Assembly: GCA_035534835.1 (NCBI GenBank)
Contig: DATLRE010000093.1
Coordinates: 1 to 14,308, forward strand
Reading direction: 5' to 3'
Source: Bog-756 sp035534835
GTDB lineage: Bacteria; Actinomycetota; Acidimicrobiia; Acidimicrobiales; RAAP-2
Length of the DNA stretch: 14,308 nt
Shown: in pieces, positions 1 through 6,769 of the stretch
How the letters are laid out: each line of letters opens with the position of its first letter
Numbering within the stretch: position 1 is the stretch's first letter
Notes under the pieces: model-generated
What the model was told of the DNA's origin: nothing
Databases searched by the model: none
Seen by the model: the letters and a program-made list of their open reading frames with translations, nothing else
Made by a program: the position numbers and the translations under genes

Positions 1-2
1 CC

Positions 3-833
3 AAGGCGTGGCACGAGTTCAACCCGATGCTCGGCACCCGCGGCGTGCGCCTGGGCGTGATCAAGCCCGGGCTCTACGCCATGCAGGTGCGCGCCCTCAT
101 GGAGGCCGCCCTCGACCGGGTGGCGGCCGGCGGCCACCCGATCGTCGAGATCATGATCCCCCTCACGGTGTCGAGGGAGGAGCTGGCGCTCGCACGCTCG
201 TGGGTCGAGTCGGCCATCGAGGCGGCCCAGGCCGAGGCGGCCCCGGGGAAGCGGAAGGGCGCCAAGGCCCCGGGCAACCTCGAGGTGCTGATCGGGACCA
301 TGATCGAGACACCGCGCGCCGCCCTCCGGGCCGGGGACATCGCCGAGGAGGCGGAGTTCTTCTCGTTCGGCACCAACGACCTCACCCAGATGACGTTCGG
401 CTTCAGCCGCGACGACGTCGAGGGCCGGATGATGTCGGCCTACCTGGAGGAGGGCCTGCTGAAGCACAACCCGTTCGAGGTGGTCGACGCCGACGGCGTC
501 GGCGAGCTCGTCCGCCTCGGGACCCAGCGCGGCCGTGCCACGCGCCCGAGCCTGAAGGTCGGCGTGTGCGGCGAGCACGGTGGCGACCCCGAGTCGATCC
601 AGACGTTCGCGGCGGCCGGCCTCGACTACGTCAGCTGCTCGCCGTTCCGGGTGCCGATCGCCCGACTGGCGGCGGCCCAGGCGGTCCTGGCCGGTCGGAC
701 CGACGCCCGCCACCGGGAGCTCGTCGCGCAGGCGGCCAAGGCGCCCGGGTCGGGCGGGACGAAGAAGGCGGCCGCCACGAAGAAGGCGGCCGCCACGCGG
801 ACCCCGGCCAAGAAGGCGGCCACCCGGCGCTGA
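3..833 (+). CDS. ppdK: Pyruvate, phosphate dikinase, C-terminal part (5' end outside window)
   Basis: Partial gene entering from the left edge, about 276 codons in frame from base 3. PPDK interconverts pyruvate, ATP and Pi with phosphoenolpyruvate, AMP and PPi in the cytoplasm. What is visible is the PEP/pyruvate-binding TIM barrel: the NPMLGTRGVRLG block at the start, then FSFGTNDLTQMTFGFSRDD, a loop ending in HNPFEVVD, and VCGEHGGDP, which carries the catalytic Cys that protonates the enolate. The barrel closes with DYVSCSPFRVPIARLAAAQA, where PPDK normally ends soon after. Here about 40 further residues follow, ending in a Lys/Ala/Thr/Arg-rich tail built on an 18-bp tandem repeat. No dgt gene lies between it and dnaG. 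Identity is near certain; the function of the tail is unknown. Confidence 0.96.
   Translation, partial: KAWHEFNPMLGTRGVRLGVIKPGLYAMQVRALMEAALDRVAAGGHPIVEIMIPLTVSREELALARSWVESAIEAAQAEAAPGKRKGAKAPGNLEVLIGTMIETPRAALRAGDIAEEAEFFSFGTNDLTQMTFGFSRDDVEGRMMSAYLEEGLLKHNPFEVVDADGVGELVRLGTQRGRATRPSLKVGVCGEHGGDPESIQTFAAAGLDYVSCSPFRVPIARLAAAQAVLAGRTDARHRELVAQAAKAPGSGGTKKAAATKKAAATRTPAKKAATRR
759..794 (+). repeat. 18-bp tandem repeat (two copies) encoding a basic KKAAAT tail
   Basis: Two identical 18-bp units (759-776 and 777-794) lie in frame at the 3' end of ppdK, and a degenerate third unit follows at about 810-824. Each encodes T-K-K-A-A-A. The resulting tail resembles the Lys/Ala-rich tails of bacterial histone-like proteins. 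In-frame unit length means copy number could vary without breaking the gene. Confidence 0.85.
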
Positions 834-902
834 GGGCCACCGGTGGACCGCCCCGGGGCCCCCGGGGCGGCACCGCCGCGATCGGCCGGCGGGCGGACGC
901 GG

Positions 903-908
903 TACCGT
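903..908 (+). promoter_or_regulatory. Candidate -10 element of dnaG, leaderless geometry
   Basis: TACCGT lies exactly 6 nt before the ATG at 915, so the expected transcription start falls on or next to the A of the start codon. No Shine-Dalgarno-like sequence is seen before this ATG. Leaderless mRNAs are common in actinobacteria. No convincing -35 hexamer is visible, so this rests on spacing and the weak hexamer match. Confidence 0.3.
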
Positions 909-914
909 CGTCCC

Positions 915-2816
915 ATGGGCATCCCGGACGAGGACGTGGCCCGGGTGCGGGCGGCGACCGACATCGTCGCCCTGATCGGCGAGCACGCGGCGCTCAAGCG
1001 CCAGGGCCAGCGCTGGGTCGGGCTGTGTCCCTTCCACACCGAGAAGTCGCCGTCGTTCAGCGTCAACGCCGAGGAGGGGTTCTACTACTGCTTCGGCTGC
1101 CAGAAGAGCGGCGACGCCATCACCTTCGTCCGGGAGATGGAGCACCTCGAATTCGTCGACGCCGTGCGGCGCCTGGCGGACCGATCGGGGATCACCATCC
1201 GCGAGGACGGCGCGGGCGGCCGGGACACCCAGCGGCGCAAGGTCTTCCTCGACGCCATGGAGCGGGCGACCGAGTGGTACCACCGACGCCTGTTGACCGG
1301 GGCCGACGCCGGGCAGGCCCGGGACTACCTGCGCAGCCGTGGCTACGACGGCGAGGTCGTGCGGCGGTTCCGCCTGGGGTGGGCGCCCGACGGATGGGAC
1401 ACGCTGTGCGCAGCGCTGGGGCTGGAGGAGGACGTGGCGGTGGGCGCCGGGCTCGGATTCGTCAACCGGCGGGGCCGGCTCCAGGACGCCTTCCGGGCCC
1501 GCGTGCTCTTCCCGATCTGCGACCCGTCGGGAAATCCGGTGGCGCTCGGGGGTCGCATCCTTCCGGGCAGCAGCGACCCGGCCAAGTACAAGAACTCGAC
1601 CGAGACGCCCATCTACGCCAAGCGGCGCACCCTCTACGCGCTCAACTGGGCGAAGCAGGACGTGATCGCGTCGGGTGAGGTGGTCGTATGCGAGGGCTAC
1701 ACCGACGTGATCGGGTTCTTCGAGGCGGGGGTGCCCCGTGCCGTCGCCACCTGCGGCACCGCGCTCGCCGAGGAGCACGTCCGGCTGCTGAAGAACTTCG
1801 CCACCCGGGTCGTCCTGGCCTTCGACGCCGACGGCGCCGGACAGTCGGCTGCCGGGCGCTTCTACGAGTGGGAGCGGTCCCTCGAGATCGACGTCGCCGT
1901 GGCTGCCCTGCCGCCCGGCGCGGACCCGGCCGACCTGGCCCGGAGCGACCCGGCCGCCCTCCGGGCGGCGGTCGAGGGGGCGAAGCCCTTCCTGCAGTTC
2001 CGCATCGAGCGGATCCTGGGCGCCGCCGACCTGTCGACGCCCGAGGGCCGGGCCCGGGCGGCCGACCACGCGCTGGCCGCCGTGGCCGAGCATCCCGACG
2101 ACCTGGTCCGCGACCAGTACGTGATGCAGGTGGCCGAGCGCTGCCGCCTGGAGCCGGCGGCCCTGCGCGAGCGGCTCGAGCGGATCCGCCGCGACGGCCC
2201 GCGCCCGTCGCCGGGGAGGGCCGACCGGAACCCGACCCGGCCGTCGGTCCCGCCGGAGGACCGGGACCCCCGCGGCTACGACGGGCCGCCGCTCGGTGAC
2301 GAGCCGGCGTGGGACGAATGGGACGACGGCGCCGGACCCGGCCCGGGCGCGCCGGGCCGGGGCTCGACGACCCCCGAGTTCCGGCCCGGGCTCGAGGCAC
2401 TCCGCCTGGCCATCCACCGCCCCGAGGACGTCGGGGACCGACTCGAACCGGAGCTGTTCAGCGACCCGGTCCAGCGGGCCGCGTTCACGGCCCTCATGGA
2501 GGCCGACGACCTCGGTGAGGCGATCGACGCCGCGCCGGGCCGGGTCCAGCCGCTCCTGGTCCGGCTCACCGTGGAGGAGCCACGCTCTGAGCCCGACGAG
2601 GTCGTCACCCAGCTCGTCCGCGACGTGGTGCGGCGGGAACTCCCCCAGCTGGCGGTCGAGGCCCGGGACTCGACCGGGGCCATGGAGGACGCCGCCCGGG
2701 TGGCCGTATGGCTCCAGGAGCTGGACGATCCCCCCGCCGCAGCGGAGGCGTCACGTCGGTTGGTAGCGTGGCTACTGGTGAGGGCACGAGCGGACGGACC
2801 CGGGCAGGACGCATGA
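915..2816 (+). CDS. dnaG: DNA primase DnaG
   Basis: 633-residue primase that makes the RNA primers for DNA replication and works with the DnaB helicase. Domains in order: an N-terminal CHC2 zinc-binding domain with ligands C38, H41, C59 and C62 (CPFHTEKSPSF ... CFGC); the catalytic core with the TOPRIM fold, with E260 in EGYTDVI and D304/D306 in FDADGAG; a Pro/Gly/Asp-rich linker near 430-480; and a helical C-terminal region that in this family binds the helicase. The ATG at 915 is preferred over an in-frame GTG at 843, because MGIPDEDVARVRAATDIV is the usual primase N-terminus and the 24 residues before it are low-complexity. The gene ends in an ATGA overlap with rpoD, so the two are probably translationally coupled, a remnant of the macromolecular synthesis operon (rpsU is absent here). 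Confidence 0.98.
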   Translation: MGIPDEDVARVRAATDIVALIGEHAALKRQGQRWVGLCPFHTEKSPSFSVNAEEGFYYCFGCQKSGDAITFVREMEHLEFVDAVRRLADRSGITIREDGAGGRDTQRRKVFLDAMERATEWYHRRLLTGADAGQARDYLRSRGYDGEVVRRFRLGWAPDGWDTLCAALGLEEDVAVGAGLGFVNRRGRLQDAFRARVLFPICDPSGNPVALGGRILPGSSDPAKYKNSTETPIYAKRRTLYALNWAKQDVIASGEVVVCEGYTDVIGFFEAGVPRAVATCGTALAEEHVRLLKNFATRVVLAFDADGAGQSAAGRFYEWERSLEIDVAVAALPPGADPADLARSDPAALRAAVEGAKPFLQFRIERILGAADLSTPEGRARAADHALAAVAEHPDDLVRDQYVMQVAERCRLEPAALRERLERIRRDGPRPSPGRADRNPTRPSVPPEDRDPRGYDGPPLGDEPAWDEWDDGAGPGPGAPGRGSTTPEFRPGLEALRLAIHRPEDVGDRLEPELFSDPVQRAAFTALMEADDLGEAIDAAPGRVQPLLVRLTVEEPRSEPDEVVTQLVRDVVRRELPQLAVEARDSTGAMEDAARVAVWLQELDDPPAAAEASRRLVAWLLVRARADGPGQDA

Positions 2817-4252
2817 CGGCGAAGAAGGTCGTCCCGCTGTACCCCGGCGCACAGGGACCCGGCGACCCGGGCGTGCCCGGGCCCGACGCCCCCGCGGCAC
2901 CCCGGGACGCGGACCCGGCCACCGACGTGCTGTCGGCCCCCGACATCCTGGCGGCCGAGGACGCGCGGGCGGCCGCCGAGTTCGAAGCCCTCCTCCGGTT
3001 GGGACGGGCCAAGGGCGGCCTGACCCAGGACGACGTCGTGTCGGTGCTCGAGTCCGTCGAGCTCAGCGCCGACCTCATCGTCGGGGTGGTCGAGCGCATC
3101 CGCGAGGCCGGCATCGAGTTCACCTACGACGCGGGGGACACGAGCATCGTGCCCCTGGCGTCGGCGCCGCCCGCCGGGCCGGCCTCCCGACCGGAGCCGA
3201 AGGTCCGGCTGGTACCCGTGGCCCCGACCGGGGGAGCCGCCGCCCCCAAGAAGGCGCCCGCCCGCAAGTCCCGGGCCTCGTCCGCCCCCGCCTCGAACGG
3301 GTTCGCCGAGGGCGACAGCTTCCGCGGCTCGGCCGCCGACCCGGTGCACATGTACCTCAAGGAGATCGGCAAGGTGAAGCTCCTCGACGCCGCGCTCGAG
3401 GTCGAGCTGGCGGAACGGATCCTCGTCGGCACCGAGGCGGCCATGCGGCTCCAGGAGGACGAGATCACCGGGACGACCTCGCGGGCGGAACGGCGGGCGG
3501 ACCAGCGCCTGGTCCGCCGCGGACACGAGGCGAAGGACCAGCTGATCGAGGCGAACCTCCGCCTGGTGGTCTCGATCGCCAAGCGCTACCGCAACCGGGG
3601 CCTGGCCTTCCTCGACCTGATCCAGGAGGGGAACCTCGGCCTGATGCGGGCGGTCGAGAAGTTCGACCACACCAAGGGGTTCAAGTTCTCGACCTATGCC
3701 ACCTGGTGGATCCGTCAGGCCATCACCCGGGCCATCGCCGACCAGGCGCGTACCATCCGCATCCCCGTCCACATGGTCGAGACCATCCACAAGGTGGTCT
3801 GGGCCCAGCGGCAGTTCCACCAGGAGGTCGGACGGGAGCCCACGACCGAGGAGCTCGCCGCCCTCGTCGACCTGTCGGTGGAGCGGGTCCGCGAGATCCT
3901 CCGGATCAACCAGGACACCATCTCGCTGGAGCAGCCCATCGGCGACGAGGAGGACTTCAGCCTGAGCGACATCATCGAGGACCGCGGGGCGGTGGTGCCC
4001 GGCGACGCGGCCACGAGGCTCATGCTCGACGCCGCGCTGCGCGACGCGCTCAACCACCTGACCCCGCGCGAGCAGGACGTCGTCCGGCTCCGTTTCGGGC
4101 TCGAGGACGGCAAGATCCGGACGCTCGAGGAGGTGGGCAAGGCCTTCGGCGTGACCCGGGAGCGGATCCGCCAGATCGAGGCCAAGACGCTGGCCAAGCT
4201 GCGTCGCCCCGAGTCGGCCCAGCTGCTGCGCGACTACCTCGAAGAGGCCTAG
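2813..4252 (+). CDS. rpoD: RNA polymerase primary sigma factor (sigma-70, RpoD/HrdB type)
   Basis: 479-residue sigma factor. Residues about 57-105 resemble region 1.1 (helical, acidic). A Lys/Ala/Pro/Ser-rich linker follows. Region 1.2 has DPVHMYLKEIGKVKLLDAA; region 2 runs from LRLVVSIAKRYRNRG through LAFLDLIQEGNLGLMRAVEK to YATWWIRQAITRAIADQ, the core-binding, -10 recognition and melting segment; region 3 contains RIPVHMVETIHKV; region 4.2 is the HTH LEEVGKAFGVTRERIRQIEA, which reads the -35 element. All the signatures of a group 1 sigma are present, and the tail ends in LRDYLEE as in primary sigmas. The ATG at 2813 overlaps the dnaG stop (ATGA); an in-frame start at 2708 would add 35 residues overlapping dnaG and is not favoured. 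Its stop shares CTAG with the convergent methyltransferase gene. Confidence 0.98.
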   Translation: MTAKKVVPLYPGAQGPGDPGVPGPDAPAAPRDADPATDVLSAPDILAAEDARAAAEFEALLRLGRAKGGLTQDDVVSVLESVELSADLIVGVVERIREAGIEFTYDAGDTSIVPLASAPPAGPASRPEPKVRLVPVAPTGGAAAPKKAPARKSRASSAPASNGFAEGDSFRGSAADPVHMYLKEIGKVKLLDAALEVELAERILVGTEAAMRLQEDEITGTTSRAERRADQRLVRRGHEAKDQLIEANLRLVVSIAKRYRNRGLAFLDLIQEGNLGLMRAVEKFDHTKGFKFSTYATWWIRQAITRAIADQARTIRIPVHMVETIHKVVWAQRQFHQEVGREPTTEELAALVDLSVERVREILRINQDTISLEQPIGDEEDFSLSDIIEDRGAVVPGDAATRLMLDAALRDALNHLTPREQDVVRLRFGLEDGKIRTLEEVGKAFGVTRERIRQIEAKTLAKLRRPESAQLLRDYLEEA

Positions 4253-4983
4253 TCCGGGCGCACGCCCACCGGCCCGAGCCGGCCGCACACGGCCCGCGGA
4301 TCGCCGTCGCCGTCCTCGAGGACCCGGATCCGCTCGTACCCGGCCCGGGCGAACAGGTCCCGGACCGCAGGGAACTGGCCGCCCCCGGCCTCGAGCAGGA
4401 GCCAACCGCCCGGCGCCACCCACCGGGTGCTGGCGGTCACGGCCCGGGTGATCAGATCGAGGCCGCCCTCGCCGCCGTCCAGGGCCGTCCGGGGCTCGTG
4501 GGCGACCACGTCGCGGGGGAGCAGGTGGAGGGCGTCCCGGGGGACGTAGGGCAGCACCCCGCACAGGACGTAGACGCGGCCGGCGAGGTCGTCCGGGAGG
4601 GGAGCGTCGAGGTCGCCGATCCGCACGTCGACGCCGTTGGACCGGGCGCACGCCGCCGCCACCGGGTCCGACTCGGTGGCCACCACCCGTGCGCCGGGAC
4701 GCCCGGCCTGGAGGACGAGTGCCACCGCACCCGCTCCGGTGCACAGGTCGACGGCGGTGCCCCGCCCGGGGAGGAGGTCGCACGCGGAGCGGGCCAGGAC
4801 CTCGGACTGCCAGCGGGGCACGTAGACGCCGGGGCGGACGCCGACCGTGTGCCCGCAGAAGGTCGTCGTGCCAGTGATCCAGGCGAGGGGCTCGCCGGAC
4901 ACCCGGCGGGCCAGCATCGCAGCGAGTGCGTCGGCATCGGGTGCGGCGGCCACCAGCTCGTCGGCCTCCTCGTCGGGCGCCAC
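4249..4983 (-). CDS. PrmC/HemK-like protein methyltransferase paralogue (putative, altered NPPY motif)
   Basis: SAM-dependent class I methyltransferase resembling release-factor glutamine N5-methyltransferases, and closer to the actinobacterial 'PrmC-related' group of unknown substrate. From the GTG at 4983 it has 244 residues: an N-terminal helical part with LARRVSGEPLAWITGTTTFCG (typical PrmC); PGVYVPRWQSEVLA where PrmC has a PR-(P/W)-(D/E)T-like loop; SAM motif I DLCTGAGAVAL at 79-89; and TESDP, the acidic end of strand 2. The place of the catalytic NPPY (NAPYVP in relatives) reads GVLPYVP at 142-148, so the Asn is replaced by Val 143. Later HEPRTALDGGEGGLDLI matches the family well. N-terminal homology seems to continue upstream of this GTG to a CTG at 5052, adding SALASAGCV. 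The gene lies directly behind the small gene at 5049 and is convergent to rpoD. The family is clear; catalytic competence is doubtful. Confidence 0.82.
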   Translation of the reverse strand: MAPDEEADELVAAAPDADALAAMLARRVSGEPLAWITGTTTFCGHTVGVRPGVYVPRWQSEVLARSACDLLPGRGTAVDLCTGAGAVALVLQAGRPGARVVATESDPVAAACARSNGVDVRIGDLDAPLPDDLAGRVYVLCGVLPYVPRDALHLLPRDVVAHEPRTALDGGEGGLDLITRAVTASTRWVAPGGWLLLEAGGGQFPAVRDLFARAGYERIRVLEDGDGDPRAVCGRLGPVGVRPD

Positions 4984-5048
4984 GCACCCCGCCGAGGCCA
5001 GTGCCGAGATCAGCGCCCGGCGGGCGGCGTCGCCCGGCGCGGGCCCGG

Positions 5049-5369
5049 TCAGCCGGCGAGGGTGCTGCGGCCGTTGATGGCGGTGGCCAGGTCGCCCGCC
5101 ATCTCGATCACGAGGGCGTCGGTGGCCTCCTCGCCGTCCCGCCAGCCCAGGCGCACGCCGACGGCGTCGCGGATCCGGACGGTGCCCAGCACGGCGACCG
5201 CGCGCGCCTTGGTCGGGAGGCCGCGGAGGCGGCCGGTCCGGGTGCGGGGACGCACCGTCGAGCCGTCGTCGGCCACGACCCGCAGGCGGGTGCCACGCGA
5301 CCGGGAGCCGAGTACGAACCCGGCGGCGAAGGCGGCTGCGGTGGCGACGCGGAACTTCACGGTCGCCAT
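5049..5369 (-). CDS. Small hypothetical protein with N-terminal membrane segment
   Basis: 106 residues from an ATG at 5369. The N-terminus MATVKFRVATAAAFAAGFVLGSR has a short Ala/Phe/Val hydrophobic stretch (about 7-22) followed by SRSRGTR, a layout like YtxH-type or other single-pass anchored small proteins with the bulk in the cytoplasm. The remainder is basic, then a mixed alpha/beta-looking region ending in VIEMAGDLATAINGRS. I do not recognise a family. The frame is open back to 5513, but that would run through the tRNA-Asn, so the ATG at 5369 is chosen. The stop TGA (5049-5051) overlaps a possible CTG start of the methyltransferase as CTGA, suggesting a two-gene minus-strand operon. Real-gene status rests on frame quality and this coupling. 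Confidence 0.7.
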   Translation of the reverse strand: MATVKFRVATAAAFAAGFVLGSRSRGTRLRVVADDGSTVRPRTRTGRLRGLPTKARAVAVLGTVRIRDAVGVRLGWRDGEEATDALVIEMAGDLATAINGRSTLAG

Positions 5370-5486
5370 TGTGCCCTGGTTCGCGCCGGCGTGCACCTGC
5401 GATCCGGGAGGGGGTGACGAACGGCTAATCTCCTCTGGCACGCCGGGGCCGCCCGTGGAGGACGGAGCAGGCGTGGCGGCACCGTT

Positions 5487-5562
5487 TCCGGGGTAGCTCA
5501 ATCGGCAGAGCATCTGACTGTTAATCAGAGGGTTGTGAGTTCGAGTCTCACCCCCGGAGCCA
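5487..5562 (+). tRNA. tRNA-Asn (GTT)
   Basis: Complete cloverleaf. Acceptor TCCGGGG pairs with CCCCGGA; D stem GCTC/GAGC; anticodon stem TCTGA/TCAGA with loop CTGTTAA giving anticodon GTT; T arm GTGAG-TTCGAGT-CTCAC; discriminator G and an encoded CCA at 5560-5562. It lies between the divergent small gene ending at 5049 and the zinc-ribbon gene. A possible -10 (TAATCT, 5426-5431) lies about 55 bases upstream, with no clear -35. Confidence 0.97.
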
Positions 5563-5651
5563 TCGTCGGGACGGCGCCCCCGGCACCACCGCGAAGGACC
5601 GTGCCCGGACCACTGCCGCCGCCACGGCCCACCCGACGCAGGAGGTACCCG

Positions 5652-5792
5652 ATGGGATCAGCCGAGACCTGCCCCTACTGCGGCCATCCCGGCATCCACC
5701 GTGGTGGAGGCGGGGGACGCTCCTCGTGCGAGGACTGCGACCGGTGCTGGGCCGAGCGCCAGGAACACGAGCGCCCACCACACCACAATTGA
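5652..5792 (+). CDS. Small Cys-rich (zinc-ribbon-like) hypothetical protein
   Basis: 46 residues. It starts at an ATG with a perfect AGGAGG Shine-Dalgarno at 5640-5645, 6 nt upstream. The sequence has CPYCGHPGIH (C7, C10), a Gly-rich turn, then CEDCDRC (C26, C29, C32), and a charged, His-rich end (HERPPHHN). Two CxxC knuckles about 16 residues apart fit a one-zinc ribbon such as those in small adaptor or nucleic-acid-binding proteins. No family is recognised. It could be co-transcribed with the tRNA or stand alone; an 8-bp palindrome follows at 5845. The strong ribosome site and Cys pairing argue that it is real. Confidence 0.65.
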   Translation: MGSAETCPYCGHPGIHRGGGGGRSSCEDCDRCWAERQEHERPPHHN

Positions 5793-5844
5793 GCCCGACC
5801 GCCGGCGTCCGGGTCACCGGCGCCCCGGCCGACGACGGAGTCCG

Positions 5845-5870
5845 CCGGACCCTGCGGCCGTGGGGTCCGG
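5845..5870. promoter_or_regulatory. 8-bp perfect inverted repeat upstream of the ABC transporter genes
   Basis: CCGGACCC (5845-5852) and GGGTCCGG (5863-5870) are separated by 10 nt. Four bases later comes TAGCAT (5875-5880), a plausible -10 about 115 bp before the ATPase start, so the palindrome would sit over the -35/spacer, as a repressor operator would. Alternatively it is the hairpin of a terminator for the zinc-ribbon gene, but no T-run follows. Confidence 0.4.
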
Positions 5871-5994
5871 TCGGTAGCATCGTCCAAGACCGCCGCCCGC
5901 GCACGCCGCGGCCCCACCCGGGACCGAATGGCGAACCGCCCCGCCCCGGACCCGGCCCTGCCGACCCGCCAGGACCCGTCGAGGAGGCCGACCC

Positions 5995-6768
5995 ATGACA
6001 ACCGCCGACCAACTTCCGGCCCCTGCGGCCGGACCGGTTGCGCCGCCGCCGGCCGCCCGTGCCGTCGGACTGGTCAAGACCTACGGCTCGGGCGACGCCG
6101 CCGTCCACGCCCTCGCCGGCGTGGACGTGGAGTTCGAGCGGGGCAGGTTCACCGCGGTCATGGGCCCCTCGGGGTCGGGAAAGTCCACCCTGATGCACTG
6201 CATGGCCGGCCTGGACACGCCGACCTCGGGCCGCACCTTCATCGGTGAACTCGAGATCGGCCGCCTCGACGACGCCGGTCTCACCCAGCTGCGCCGGGAC
6301 CGTGTCGGATTCGTCTTCCAGTCGTTCAACCTGGTGCCCACCCTGACCGCCGCGGAGAACATCACCCTGCCCGCCGACCTGGCCGGACGGAAGGTCGACG
6401 AGGCGTGGTTCACCTACCTGGTCGACCAGTTGGGCATCGCCGACCGGCTCGACCACCGTCCGAGCGAGCTGTCCGGCGGCCAGCAGCAGCGGGCGGCCTG
6501 CGCCCGGGCCCTCATCGGCCGTCCCGACCTGATCTTCGCCGACGAGCCGACGGGCAACCTCGACTCCAACGCCTCGGGCGAGATGCTGGCCTTCCTCCGC
6601 CGCTCGGTCACCGAGTTCCACCAGTCGATCGTGATGGTGACCCACGACGCCCGGGGTGCGGCCTATGCCGACCGGGTCGTGTTCCTGGCCGACGGCCGGG
6701 TCGTGGGGGAACTGCTCGAGCCGACGGCCGACTCCGTGCTGGAGCAGATGAAGCGCCTGGACGGCTGA
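5995..6768 (+). CDS. ABC transporter ATP-binding protein (MacB/LolD type)
   Basis: 257-residue nucleotide-binding subunit. Walker A GPSGSGKST at 57-65; Q-loop in VGFVFQSFNLVPTLTAAENI; signature LSGGQQQR at 159-166; Walker B LIFADEP with D183/E184; D-loop NLDS; H-loop in VMVTHDARGAAYADR. The LVPTLTAAENI and TGNLDS stretches are typical of the MacB/LolD/FtsE branch that drives mechanotransmission or export rather than import. A good AGGAGG ribosome site lies at 5982-5987. The 20-odd residue Pro/Ala-rich start precedes the first strand. Its stop is 1 nt before the GTG of the permease gene, so the two form one operon and one transporter. The substrate cannot be told from sequence. Confidence 0.96.
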   Translation: MTTADQLPAPAAGPVAPPPAARAVGLVKTYGSGDAAVHALAGVDVEFERGRFTAVMGPSGSGKSTLMHCMAGLDTPTSGRTFIGELEIGRLDDAGLTQLRRDRVGFVFQSFNLVPTLTAAENITLPADLAGRKVDEAWFTYLVDQLGIADRLDHRPSELSGGQQQRAACARALIGRPDLIFADEPTGNLDSNASGEMLAFLRRSVTEFHQSIVMVTHDARGAAYADRVVFLADGRVVGELLEPTADSVLEQMKRLDG

Positions 6769-6769
6769 C

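Noticed and set aside
2276..4987. Very long minus-strand open frame (about 900 codons) opposite dnaG/rpoD
   Set aside because: Low-complexity Arg/Gly/Pro-rich translation antisense to two clear essential genes; a typical artefact of high-GC codon bias.
5370..5513. N-terminal extension of the small membrane-protein gene
   Set aside because: The extra codons lie in the tRNA-Asn and its promoter region; the ATG at 5369 begins a sensible hydrophobic N-terminus.
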